From Alloscardovia theropitheci (GTDB taxonomy: Bacteria > Actinomycetota > Actinomycetes > Actinomycetales > Bifidobacteriaceae): 45,518 bases of DNA. How positions within the stretch are numbered: position 1 is the first letter of the stretch; each line of letters begins with the position of its first letter. A model generated the notes under the pieces. It made no database searches. It worked only from the letters and a program-made list of their open reading frames with translations, and was not told the DNA's origin. This document shows positions 1 through 11,900 of this stretch, piece by piece. The stretch lies in contig NZ_RXLP01000026.1 of the NCBI RefSeq assembly GCF_004332295.1, forward strand, positions 1 through 45,518, in the 5' to 3' direction. The position numbers and the translations under genes are program-made.

Positions 1-153
1 ACCCCAGTCAGTAAAGTCCCCACCCCTTATTAAAAATTAAAGAAATTAGCGATGGAGTAATTTGCGTAAATAACGGCATCATGCGCAATCTGACGGATTA
101 GGCTTGCATGAAATCGTTATGAACAAATCAACCCGTATCAGAAAGGTCTAAAT

Positions 154-1335
154 ATGGGATTCGAATTCGACATCAATGGCGCTCTAAACGCAGCTGGAGA
201 TTTCGCTAATAATGCGATGAAAGCAGCTGGCGATGCGGCACAGCAAGCAGGCAATGCTGTTGGAGGGGCGATTCAAAATACACAGAAAGCTGCCGGAGAT
301 GCAGCGAAATTTATCGGCGATCAAATCGCTGATACTCAAAAGCGAATTGAATCCGATGGTATACAGAAAGTAGCAATGGATACCGCACAGCAAGCAGGAA
401 ATGCGATTGGTGATGCAGCAAACACAGTGGGTGAGACAGCAGCTTATGCATATAATAGTGCTGCAAAAGCAATTACACACGATGATTCAGATCAGAAAGA
501 ATACCAAGCCGCAACCGACCAATATAATATCGCTTATAACGATTTGAACCATCCCGGTTTTAAGTTGCTCAGTTCTCGTGAGAAATCCGCTGAATTCATA
601 GATTACATCACGGAACTTATCAATTCCATTGCTCATACGCCAAAAACTTTTGAAACTGATATTGAAGAAATCATTGTACAGAAGAAATCCTTCACTGATA
701 CTGAAGAGTTTGCCAGAAAAGAAATCGATAATGCTCGTAAGAACGCAGCGAGTGCAGCAGCAGGAGCTGCTGTAGCACTCCTCGCTCCTACTGCAGCTAT
801 TTGGACGGCAACTACTTTCGGGACGGCCTCTACTGGTGTTGCTATCTCAGCTCTATCCGGAGCTGCTGCAAACTCAGCAGCTCTTGCTTGGCTCGGCGGA
901 GGCGCTCTTGCAGCCGGCGGTGGCGGAATCGCGGGCGGTAATGCACTTCTGGCACTAGCAGGACCAGTAGGATGGGGATTGGCCGGTGCTACTATTCTTG
1001 GCTCAGCATTTTTATATACCCACGGACAGATGGAAGTAGACGCTGAACGACAGAAAAATCTTATAGCACTTAAGAAGAATACCGAAGAAGTCAAAGAAAC
1101 GACTCTTAAGGTAACTGCGCTCGAAGAAAAAATTAATAATCTCAGAATTAATCTTTCTCATGCTTTCTTGGAATGTGCACCAACATTTGGTGCTGATTAT
1201 ACAGAGCTGAATCCGGATATGCAGATGAAGCTAGGAACATTAGTAAATAACACTAAGTCTTTATCTGCGTTACTTGCTGAACATATCGCAGTAACTTCAG
1301 ATGACGCAACTACTGAGGATGAAAAGAACAAATAA
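154..1335 (+). CDS. Unrecognised protein with amphipathic repeats and a Gly/Ala-rich hydrophobic core
   Basis: I do not recognise a named family. The 393-residue product has three visible parts. Residues 1-110 are Ala/Gly/Asp/Gln-rich and look like amphipathic helical repeats; AAQQAGNAVG near residue 29 recurs as TAQQAGNAIG near residue 78. Residues about 195-290 form a long hydrophobic Gly/Ala stretch (glycine-zipper-like, with GGGALAAGGGG and a following ALAGPVGWGLAGA segment) able to make membrane hairpins. Residues about 295-335 are charged and coiled-coil-like. There is no signal peptide at the N-terminus. The ATG at 154 follows AAAGG at 142-146. The next gene starts 19 bases after the stop codon and also encodes a hydrophobic-core protein, so the two probably act together. 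Membrane association is inference. Proteins with a similar hydrophobic core occur widely as hypotheticals, as far as I recall. Confidence 0.8.
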   Translation: MGFEFDINGALNAAGDFANNAMKAAGDAAQQAGNAVGGAIQNTQKAAGDAAKFIGDQIADTQKRIESDGIQKVAMDTAQQAGNAIGDAANTVGETAAYAYNSAAKAITHDDSDQKEYQAATDQYNIAYNDLNHPGFKLLSSREKSAEFIDYITELINSIAHTPKTFETDIEEIIVQKKSFTDTEEFARKEIDNARKNAASAAAGAAVALLAPTAAIWTATTFGTASTGVAISALSGAAANSAALAWLGGGALAAGGGGIAGGNALLALAGPVGWGLAGATILGSAFLYTHGQMEVDAERQKNLIALKKNTEEVKETTLKVTALEEKINNLRINLSHAFLECAPTFGADYTELNPDMQMKLGTLVNNTKSLSALLAEHIAVTSDDATTEDEKNK

Positions 1336-1354
1336 ATCTAAGAGGTTTAAGACT

Positions 1355-2800
1355 ATGGCAGATATCGAAGATGTAGCCAAACCTGCTGAAGAGCAACTAG
1401 TTGGGCAATTGGTTAACCTCATCAATCAATTAAGAATTGATGATCTCACAAGAAAACTAACTACACAGGACAAGAACTTGGCTGAGGCAACACAAATCAT
1501 GCGAGATGCCATGGGGAAAATTAACCATATTATCCTCACAAATCGTGGCGGCACGACCGGCGTACATGGCTTTATAGCTGAAGCAGCTGAAGTCGGTGTT
1601 AAAAATGCTAAAAGCGCTGTCCAGGGCAAAAAACTTCTTTATTCTTGGGTAGATGATAATGGCCCCGTAGATTTACTCAGGGAGAATACACCTTTACAGC
1701 TCAAATTTGTGGAGACCGGAGGCAAGTTTTCACTTAACGCTGTTGAAGAGCACCTGCAGAAATACCCGGAATTCATAAAAAAGGGCGGTAAGTATGTTAT
1801 TCCGAAAGATTTCTATGAGAAAATCCAACGGGTACGTAACATGTCACCACAAGAGGCGGCTCGTCTTACAAAAAATAGCGATATAACTCCATCGCAATAT
1901 AGAAGTATCCGTGAGATGCTCCATAATCACAAGAATCTGTCTTCTAAAATTGAACCTGCTGAACATAGCTATGCAGATGTTCAAGCAAATCAGATTCACA
2001 AAACTATGAAAGCTCAAAACAAAGCTATTCATGAAGAGGATCAAAAAATTCGAGCCGATATACAGGCAGAACACAAACCTAACCTCAAAGAAGGAGCACA
2101 AGCAACCGTTATCGGCGCCGCGCTAGAAGGTGCCACCTCGTTTGCTATAGCCATTAAGGGCAAGCTCGGTAACGGTAAGCATCTTTCCGATATCACTCAA
2201 AATGAATGGATAGATATTCTTAAGGATACAGGTATTGGTACAGCCAAAGGTGCTATTCGCGGATCAAGCGTGTATTTAATGACAAACGCGCTCCACATGG
2301 ATGGAACCGTTGCTACATCGGCTGTTACCGCTGCACTTGGTATTGCAGAAGCAGCATTTAAATTCCGAAATCATGAAATCACAAAGGATGAATTCATTTC
2401 ACAAGCCGAAATGGTATGCATGGATTCTGCTGTATCAGCTATTGGCTCGATCCTAGGACAAGCTCTTATCCCTGTTCCTATAGTTGGCCCGCTTGTCGGT
2501 AATGCTGTCGCTACGTATATGTATTCCATCGTTAAAGATGTGCTTAAAGAATCCAAAATCCTTAACGAATATAAGGAACAGATTGAAGCACTTACCAAGC
2601 AGCTCGATAAAGAATATCAAGAATGCATAGAGCAAATTAACCAAAATATGCAAGAGTACCTTGAGATTTTATCTCGTGCCTTTTCTCCAGATATTGAGAA
2701 AGCATTTAATGGTTCAATTGAGCTTGCACAAACTCTTGGCGTATCTGAAAATGAGATTCTTAAGAATAAGGAGGAAATAGATAACTACTTCCTCGACTAG
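1355..2800 (+). CDS. Unrecognised protein, partner of the upstream hydrophobic-core protein
   Basis: No family recognised. The frame is open from 1301, but the ATG at 1355 is chosen because AAGAGG at 1339-1344 precedes it and the earlier ATG lies inside the upstream gene. The product is 481 residues. Residues 1-60 are helical and charged. Residues about 65-155 hold a compact mixed region (HGFIAEAAEVGV, then WVDDNGPVDLL, then KYPEFIKKGGKYVIPKDFYEK). Residues about 250-400 contain Gly/Ala-rich hydrophobic segments (QATVIGAALEGATSFAIAI; SAIGSILGQALIPVPIVGPL) that could enter a membrane. The C-terminus is a coiled-coil-like region rich in Glu, Lys and Gln. No signal peptide is visible. Position directly after a protein with a similar hydrophobic-core plus coiled-coil plan suggests a two-component unit; the function is unknown. 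Confidence 0.8.
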   Translation: MADIEDVAKPAEEQLVGQLVNLINQLRIDDLTRKLTTQDKNLAEATQIMRDAMGKINHIILTNRGGTTGVHGFIAEAAEVGVKNAKSAVQGKKLLYSWVDDNGPVDLLRENTPLQLKFVETGGKFSLNAVEEHLQKYPEFIKKGGKYVIPKDFYEKIQRVRNMSPQEAARLTKNSDITPSQYRSIREMLHNHKNLSSKIEPAEHSYADVQANQIHKTMKAQNKAIHEEDQKIRADIQAEHKPNLKEGAQATVIGAALEGATSFAIAIKGKLGNGKHLSDITQNEWIDILKDTGIGTAKGAIRGSSVYLMTNALHMDGTVATSAVTAALGIAEAAFKFRNHEITKDEFISQAEMVCMDSAVSAIGSILGQALIPVPIVGPLVGNAVATYMYSIVKDVLKESKILNEYKEQIEALTKQLDKEYQECIEQINQNMQEYLEILSRAFSPDIEKAFNGSIELAQTLGVSENEILKNKEEIDNYFLD

Positions 2801-2836
2801 GATGAGCTAATTTCTAGTTAACTGTATAAGAAAATT

Positions 2837-2876
2837 AAATGGGGTTTGCACACCATTTGGCATGCAAACCCCATTT
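2837..2876. terminator. Bidirectional hairpin terminator between convergent genes
   Basis: A perfect 14-bp inverted repeat: AAATGGGGTTTGCA at 2837-2850 pairs with 2863-2876 across a 12-base loop. It lies between the stop of the + strand gene pair and the end of fas on the - strand, so it can serve both directions. A-rich sequence before the stem gives a weak T-tract only in the - orientation. Confidence 0.75.
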
Positions 2877-2971
2877 CGTTACCCTTGGCTAGATAATCTC
2901 CGGCTTGATGGCTTAGCCGCCACTACGCAACAGCCAAACCATCCTATCGCCAACCTATCTAGCGCTCTCCC

Positions 2972-5900
2972 CTACTTCTCGTAGTATCCGCTCTCACCGA
3001 GGCGAGCTTCAGGATTGAGAAGCATTGCCTTTTCGACTTCATGAGCATCATAGCCTGCTCGGCGTGAGTCTTCGTGGTAGCGACGGTTGTCGATTTGTTC
3101 GAAGAGCACTGCAGATCCGCGCATTGCACGCTCTACATGGCGATGACCTTCAGCTAGACGAGCATTTGCACGAGACTTCCACTCCTCCAAAGCATCTGCG
3201 CCGACAGTATTTCGTACTGCTGCTTCGAATGCACCTGGATGTACGACAGCGACGAAACCAGAGACGTGTCCGAATCCAAGAGATGTAACCAATCCAGCCT
3301 TGACATCATGGCCGCCAGCTGCGATATTCATTGGCTTCTTGAACCACACCATATGATCATCGCGCTCAAGTTTGTCGTCGACTACGTCAAGAGAAGCGTT
3401 TGCTGGGATGATTCCTGTATGGAAGAGGTCGGTAAGACCATGCATCTGGAAGATTGCCGCACCACCCTTAGCGTGACCGGTCAGGCTCTTTTGGGAAATC
3501 ACATACAGTGGGTTTCCTTCGGCGCGGCCGATTGCATGAGCGACGGTGTTGTGAAGCTCGGATTCGTTTGGATCGTTCGCATTCGTAGAAGTATCGTGCT
3601 TGGATACCACTGCGATATCGTCAGCGGATACACCAAGCGCTGCCAGATCTCGTACAAGCTGAGAGCGAGTACCACCCTGGGCTGCTGCCAGAGCGCCAAG
3701 TCCTGGAGCTGGGATGGAGGTATGAGCACCATCTGCGAAGGAACGTACGTATCCGATTACACCTGCAACCGGAAGTCCAAGCTCCAAAGCGATGTCACCG
3801 CGAGTCAAGAGCACAGTACCGCCACCCTGAGATTCGACGAATCCGCCACGACGACGATCGTTTGCACGAGAGAAGAATCGTGAATCGATTCCCTTATCAT
3901 ACATTTCTTGCGAATTTGCGGTCGCATTCATGTAGCCGAAGCCGTTTACTGACTCAGTACCGATGTCATCGATTGCACCTGCTACGACGAAGTCTGCCTT
4001 GCCGAGCTTGATCTTATCGAATCCTTCTTCGACAGACACAGCAGCAGTTGCACATGCTGATACTGGCTGAATCATATTGCCATAGCCACCGATGTAGGAC
4101 TGCATGACGTGAGCAGCTACAACGTTTGGCAGAGCTTCCTGCAAGATGTCGCTTGGGTATTCCTTATTCAAGAAGCGCTCCAAGTACAGCTTGCGCATGG
4201 AAGACATGCCACCGAAGCCTGTTCCCTGTGTGCTTGCCAGCTGTGATGGATGGACAGACTGCAAAATTTCTGCTGGAGTAAAGCCTGCTGAGATGAATGC
4301 ATCCACAGCAGTGACGATATTCCATAATGCGATCTGATCGACATCGCCAACCATCGAGCTTGGGATACCCCAACGAGTTGGGTCAAATCCTTCTGGGAAC
4401 TGTCCTCCGACTGTACGAGTCATGGTCGTGCGACGTGGGACATGTACAGACGATCCTTGAGCACGGGTAACGAGCCATTCGCCATTTTCCTCATCGAAGG
4501 AAATAGTCGTATGAGCTTCATCCATATCGACATATTCACGAGCAGTCTTTTCGTCTGCTACCGAGAATGTAATGTCATGGTCAAGGAAGACCTCAGCTGC
4601 ATCTTCGTTCGTACCATGCTCAAAATCATTACCCATACCATCTTCAAATGGACGAATACCGCTTCGAGCAACGACCTCATCATGGAATCGATCGTAGATA
4701 TCTTCTTCTGGAACGAGGTTTCCATCCTTGTCATACCAGCCCGGCTTTGGCGAATCAGACCAAGAAATAAGACCCATATTCCATGCCAATTCGATAACGC
4801 CAGTTGCGTTCAAATCGACAGAACCATCAGACTTAATACCAAGTTCAGCTTGCAAACGAGTGCGACCAAAGCCCCAAGGACCAAGCTCACCGATATTAAC
4901 GATGACCACTTCATCTTCTGGGCGGGCAGTTACACCTGTCCAATCTTGCTCATGAACCACAGCCTGAGTTGGAATTTCCGGAGTTGGAAGAGCCTTCAAA
5001 ATGACACGCTTATCCTCATCCGTTTCTGAAGGAGCAGCAGCTGCCGAACGCTCTGCCTCACGAGCCATTGCTTCTTCACGAAGTTCGTTGATATCCAATG
5101 GTTCGTTTCCAAGACCGCCTGTGAGATCTACGTTCAATGCAGCAGTCTTTGCCTGCTCGCGAGCATCAGACGTGCACAGTGCGAGAAGTTCGTCAGCCAT
5201 CTGAGCTGTCGTATAGGTATGAATACCGCGGGATTCTACGACTTCTACGAGCGGATCATTTCCACCCATAAGACCCGTTCCACGAACCCAACCAATGCGA
5301 GGATGAGCAAAGGTGACATGATCAGACCATACTGTCTCTGCATGAGCACGGGTAACGATGGCATCGAATGCGGACTTCACTTCACCATATGCACCATCTC
5401 CACCGAAGATACCGCGGTTAGGAGAGCCAGGAAGGACGACGTGCAAACGATGAGCTACATTCGTTTCTGCTCCAAGTGGCGCAAATCCAGCGATAGCACG
5501 CTCCACACCCCACAGCATCAAACGAGCTTGAGACTCGAAGAGCTCACCAGAATCAGCCAATGTACCGTGTACTGGAGGAGCTGCGAATGGGAAGAAGAGA
5601 GTTGGGCTCAAAGCCGGCTTGATAACGGTCGTCGTCGCACCATGAGTTTCCTTCTGCTCAGAGCCAACCCATGCAACCAATGCATCCACATCGCGGAAGC
5701 TTGACAGATTTGCAGGAACGAGCCAGAGCTTTGCACCGGATGTAGCATGAGCACGGTAAATATCCTTAGCCCATTCCTTGATGCTTGGCTTGAAGCTATG
5801 GCTTGTAGCGATAACAGTAGCGCCACCTTCAAGAAGCTTTGCTACGACTTCACCTGCAATCGAGTTAGCCGATACACCAGTAACGATAGCTATGTCCTGA

Positions 5901-8900
5901 GCGAACTTCGCCTGTGCTTTCTTTGCGTTTGCACGTGACTCGATATCGAGGAATGCTTGTGCGAGAGAAGTATTACCATCTGCATTAGCACGCTTTGCAT
6001 ACCATGCTGCTTGATCAGCAATTATATTTCCGGCGCCTTCAAAGACATGAGAAGCTACGCTTTCGTCCTTATCGAAATACATGTGAGCAAGATCTTCGCG
6101 AGCGCTTGCCCAGCGATCGTCGATAAGAATTGCCTTACGTTCATCAAATCGTGGCTCTACTTGCTTGACCCAATTCGAACCAAGTTCAGCTTCAACAGCC
6201 TCTACAACTGCCGCATTATTGTCTTCTACATCGTCAGTTGGGGTTGGAACTGCTCCGATTTGCTGAAGAACAAAGCGAGCTGTCTGAGCAAGTACGCCGT
6301 CTTGACCAGTGACTTTTTCAGCAAATTCATTCAATGCAGCAGAATCAACTACCCCACCCGATGCTCCAGCACCAGCAGAAACCATCGATACTGCTACACC
6401 ACGAGCAGCAGCCACTTCCTGGACAGCCTGATCAATCAAGGCATCAGCACCAGAAGCATTAGATACTGCGCCGCTTGGAAGAGTTGCCAAATCGCCGCCA
6501 CGAGAGCTTGCACCTTCACGAGTGTTCAGCAAAATGTCGGCTGTTACAGCGTTTACCCAGCCAGAACCAAGTCCCCATGCGGTTTCTAGACGCTTAGCGA
6601 TATATGTCGCCTTAACGCCAGCAGCTCCGAAGAGAGCGTGCAAACGTTCACGTACAGCATCAGAGAGCACAGGGCCGAATGCCTTATAGTGAGGAGCTAC
6701 GCTATTGACAATGCCGTACAATGCACTGACTGTTGCTTCGGCAGCACCTTCAACGCTAGCTACTGATAATTCAGAGCTAATATCCATCAAAAGCTGATTA
6801 CGCTTGGACGAGACACCATTAGTCAACGTATCAGTAGTATCAGCATCACCAATTTGATCGACTCGTACCTTTGCACTGTATGCGAGCAAAGTTGCGATAG
6901 CGTCTGATGCGGTGAACGTAATATCTGCTGCTGGAGCGCCACCCGTTGAAGCCTGAGCCTGAGCCTGAGCTGGAGCAGATGCAGCCGGAGCAGATGCTAC
7001 AGGAGCAGCAGCTGCTGGAGCCGTTTCTACTGCAGCCTCAGCCGATGCAGATGAAGTCGATGCAGTTTCAACGCTTTCTTCTACTACCGGAGCATTGTCC
7101 TTGACCAACGAATCTGTATCAGTATCAGTGCAGTATACGCGAGCTTCGTCACGACCTACGTTATAGACAGTCGTCTGCAAATCAGCAAACTGTGGAAGCT
7201 TCAATGTACGAGCACCCATATTTGCCAATGTTGGAGCATTTCCAAGACCTACTTCGACATAATTTTCTACGCCAAGTCCGCCCTTTTCACGAGGAGTGAA
7301 GAGGAGTGCTTGAGTTTCGATCCAGCGAACTGGTGAAGCAAACTGCCAGCTGAGCAATTCTGTCAAGAGCAAACGGCCAAGCTTTTGATCATCTGCAGCG
7401 TAGGAATTCCATACCGCATCATCAGCAAGAGCTGCTTCAATGCGTTCAGATGGAACTACTTCGAGGATAGAACGCGCAAAGTCCTTCGTCATCTCGAAAG
7501 GACGAGCGACAAGATTTGGAATATAACGACCTTCAAGCACAGAGTAATCAATATAAGCTGGAAGCAATGCATCGAGCTTATCGCGGAACTCTGGCACACC
7601 GGAGCGAAGCTTCGTTGAGTGGAATGGCACGTCAATTCCAGGTACGTACATGAACGGACGCTTACCACCAGCAGCAGCTGCTCGAGCTGAGGCATCACGA
7701 TTCAAGTATTCAAGACCTGCGATAGTTCCAGCAATTGCATACTGTGATCCAGCAAGATTGAAGTTTACAATCTCCAAGAATTCGCCAGATTCCTTCGCCA
7801 CCTGCGCGATGTAATCCTTAACGGTAGCGTCAGTTACACCGAACTGGTTTGGACGAAGAGCACCCATACGGTAGTTGGAACGACCCTTCTCGTCACGTTC
7901 GATGAGGTGATGCATAGTCGATCCGCGATGGAATACCAGTTCTACAACTGTCTCGAGTGGGATAATTTGCGCGAATGCGCCCAAAGCATTGTATTCGCCC
8001 AAAGAATGTCCAGCAAAGTATGCTGGCTCGAAAGTTACTCCTGCTTCACGCATACGAGCACTTTGAGCAAATGCTACGGTAGCCAAAGCAACCTGAGTAA
8101 ACTGCGTCAGATTGAGCAAACCTTCAGGGTGACGATATGTCACGCCCTTTGCAGTGAGCTCGGTTGGATTATCACGAACGACTGCAAGGATAGAGAATCC
8201 CAGCTTTTCGCGAGTTACCTTATCTGCACGCTCCCATACTTCGCGAGCTGCTGGAGAGCTAGCGCGTTCGTTCAAAACCATTCCCTGGCTCTGAATTCCC
8301 TGACCAGGATAAACGTATGCGGATTCAGGAGCACGAACGATTGCAGTACCGACAGATACGATTTCCTTATTTACTCGGCTTGTAACTTCAAGTACAAGAC
8401 CACCACAGTCAACCTTGCCGACGCGTTCGATAGAAATTTCTACCTCATCATTAAGCTGAACCATGCCATACATGGTGTATGTCCAGCCTTCGATTTCGTA
8501 ATGTGCGCCCTTGATATCTGTGCTTTGTACAGCATGCTGAGCAGTGGCTGACAGCCACATACCGTGTACCAACGGAGCTGTCAGACCGCTTACACGCGCG
8601 CCACGAACGGACGTATGAATTGGGTTGAAGTCACCGGAAGTACGAGCAAATGCAGTCATATCCTCTGGAGCAGTTACGGTAACTCGGCGAAGAAGACGAC
8701 GTGCTGTGTCCTTAACGTCACCTTCTACCCCACCATAAGGAGCGACGGTTACAGGCAAGGCGTTTGAATATGCGCGACCGCGGATAGCAAAACGCTCTAC
8801 TTCATCAGCAAGTACGGTTCCGTCTTGTGCGCTGTGCTGTACGTGGATAGTAACGACACGACCAGAAGCAGACTCTGCGTAGTTCTCAGCCCAGCTCAGA

Positions 8901-11900
8901 AGATTGATCTTCTCACCAGTATGAGAAAGCAATTCTTCCTCAGTAACGCGCAAAGCAATCATATGATCCAAATGAACTGCGTTCAAAAGACCTTCGATAA
9001 TTGGCATAGTGCCGATATATACAGATCCAAGAGCAGCATAAATTGCTGGCCATGCAGGACCGACAAGAGCATCTGGAGCGATACGGCTCGTAATGAGATC
9101 CGCTGGCAAAGCGCCACCAGTTGCAGCTTGATGATCAATGCCAAGGTTTGCACTCAACGTATACGATGTGACAGCATGACCGAATGGCTGAGCGTCACGC
9201 TCATCATCTGTTGGAGCGATAATCTGTGGCATATCAACGAGCTTGTCGCCTGTGATCGCAGTATTTCCCATACCAGCTGTCGCAGCGAGCATCGCATACA
9301 CATGCTTGCTCAAACGTTCACCATCAACAACTGGCATACGGCTTGGCTGATCAGGATTGATATTTAGTGGAACGACGATATCGCGCACAGCGTGCTTAGA
9401 AATTCCACTGTCAGGATCGTTATCCCAGTGAGTGTCCAAATGGATATCGAGATCGAACTGTAGCCATCCGTCTTTTTCACCTACTGGCTTTATCTCGTAG
9501 AAACCATCTTCAGCTTTGGACTGGTACGCAGGATTATCCATAACGTGTCCGACCCATGAAATCGTTGGCGCGTTGCGGATAAAGTCATCAGCCTGGGCAC
9601 TATCAGCAAGAAGAGCATACACGGATTCAGCAGAATCATTATCGCCCGCTACGCTGTGCTGTCCCGCTACACTGTGTTGTCCCGCTACACTGTGTTGTCC
9701 TGCTACACGATCGACGCATGCCTGCTCAAAGCGACCAAGGATATCAGCAATTGGCTCATCTTTCGTCGTAATTCCAGCCACGGAAATTGGTCCAGGAATG
9801 ATACGAACTGAGTCAGCGCTATAACGAGGATCTTCAGACTGCCAGAGCTGATCTTGCCCCCACCAGCGCAGCAAATCGCCATCAATAACAGGTACGAATG
9901 GCATTGGCTTTGGATATTCACGGCACAAAGTCGGAAGCCATGCAGCATCGCTTGTCGTCACTTTGAGTTGGGAAGCAGCAGGATATGCCTCAGCAAGCTT
10001 CTTCAATGCGCTATCTGCTTCTCTTACGTCATCAACGCCAGCAAAAATCGACTCGAACTCGCCATGATCCTTATCGACAACACGAGCCTCGATACGCTGC
10101 AAAAGATGCAAGAATCGATCGACATATGTCGTATCAGCCCAAGGATAGCTCAATTGTGCAAAGCGCTGAGCCATTTCGAGATATGTCATATCTTCTACAT
10201 CGCCGAAATAAGGCTTCGAAGTCTTGTTAATCGCATCGATAATTTCTTGACGACGAGTAATAAGCTCTTCAGGATTCTTTTCCACTTGAGCAATCAAACG
10301 ACCAGCGCGGGCAGAAGAATTTTCGATTTCATAGATATCAGCATGCAAATGAGACAAACCAGATGCTACGCCACCGACATGTCCACCTGCTGGAACCCAT
10401 CGTTCGCTACGTGGAGCAAATGGATCATCATTCTCAGTAAAATCGGTAATTCCTGGAGTATTTACGAGGAATTCCTTAACCTGTGGGCTTGTATGAGCTT
10501 CCTTAGCAGTCATTGCTGCAGTACCTACGAGCACACCATCAACAGGCATAGCTGGAAGATCATACTGCGCAGACCAGCTACCATCAATATAATCAGCTGC
10601 ACGCTCTGGTGTACCGATACCGCCACCAACGACAAGAACGATATTGTCATTTTCACGAGTCTTACCATACGTACTGATAAGCAAATCATCCAAGCTCTCC
10701 CAAGAATGGTGACCACCTGCGAGACCGCCTTCGACTTCCATCAAGATCTTCGTTGGAGCTACCGCTTGAGCAATGCGAATAACCTGCTCGATTTGAGCTA
10801 CAGTTCCTGGCTTGAAACCGACATATGGGAAGCCATCAGCGCGAAGAGAGTGAACGAGTTCGACACCTTCTTCAAATTCAGGAATACCTGCAGAAATGAT
10901 GACACCATCGATTGGAGCACCAGATGCGCGCTTCTTTGCTACGATTCGTTTAGAACCGAACTGAAGACCCCAAAGGTAACGATCCATAAACATCGTATTG
11001 AACTCAATGGCACGACCTTCATCTAAGAGATTTTCCAGATCGTTCATATGAGCATCAAATACTTCTTCAGTTACCTGACCGCCGCCGGCCATTTCAGCCC
11101 AGTAGCCTGCATTCGCAGCAGCGGCAACAAGTTCAGCATCTACGGTGGTTGGAGTCATGCCTGCGAGCAAAATTGGAGCACGACCGGTGAGCTTAGTGAA
11201 AGCTGTAGAAACTTGAAGACCATGACCAGTTTTCTTCACTTCTGGTGCAAAACGTGACCAATCAGCTGTACGATCAAACTTTGTTCCAGCTGTGACCATT
11301 GCGACTCGATCTGCAGACGTTGCCGCATTGATGATACCTACACCTAGACCATCAACCAAAGCCATGCTCAGCTTGCCGACAGTAGTTCCAGGCCCCATAT
11401 CAACAAGCCAGAGTTCAGTTGAATTCACACCTTGTGCGTTAATAGCAGCATCAATGTCTGCAACCCAATCCACAGGGTCAACCAAAACATGGCTTGCCAT
11501 TGCGCGCGCGAACTGAGCATCGATTCCACATTCTTGTGCCCATGCGACTACCTGATTGACAGCTTCATTCATCAATGGGCTGTGGAACGGAACGCTCACC
11601 TCAAGATATTCCATCTGTGGGTCAAATACGCTTCCACCACGTACCTTGGAATCACGCAAAGCCAGCTGATGAGCGTGCTCACGTTCAGCCTGAACTTGCA
11701 ATGCGAGCAAGTCTGCAGGATAGCCAGATACGACGAAATGAGTTGGAGAGTTCTTCACAGCAACGGAAATAGGGCCGTGTGTATTCTCAGAATTATTATC
11801 ATCTGCATTTTCTACGCGAGAGATGAGCGTTTCGACCTGCTGGCGAGTAATACCCTTAATTGAAAGCATATAGGTAGCGCCACTTGCTACGACATTACCG

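Noticed and set aside
633..1094. Ala/Pro-rich 153-codon frame on the - strand
   Set aside because: It is the complement of the Gly/Ala-rich core of the + strand gene; low complexity only.
9854..11026. 390-codon open frame on the + strand opposite fas
   Set aside because: Antisense of the enoyl reductase region; composition is unlike a real protein and it has no context.
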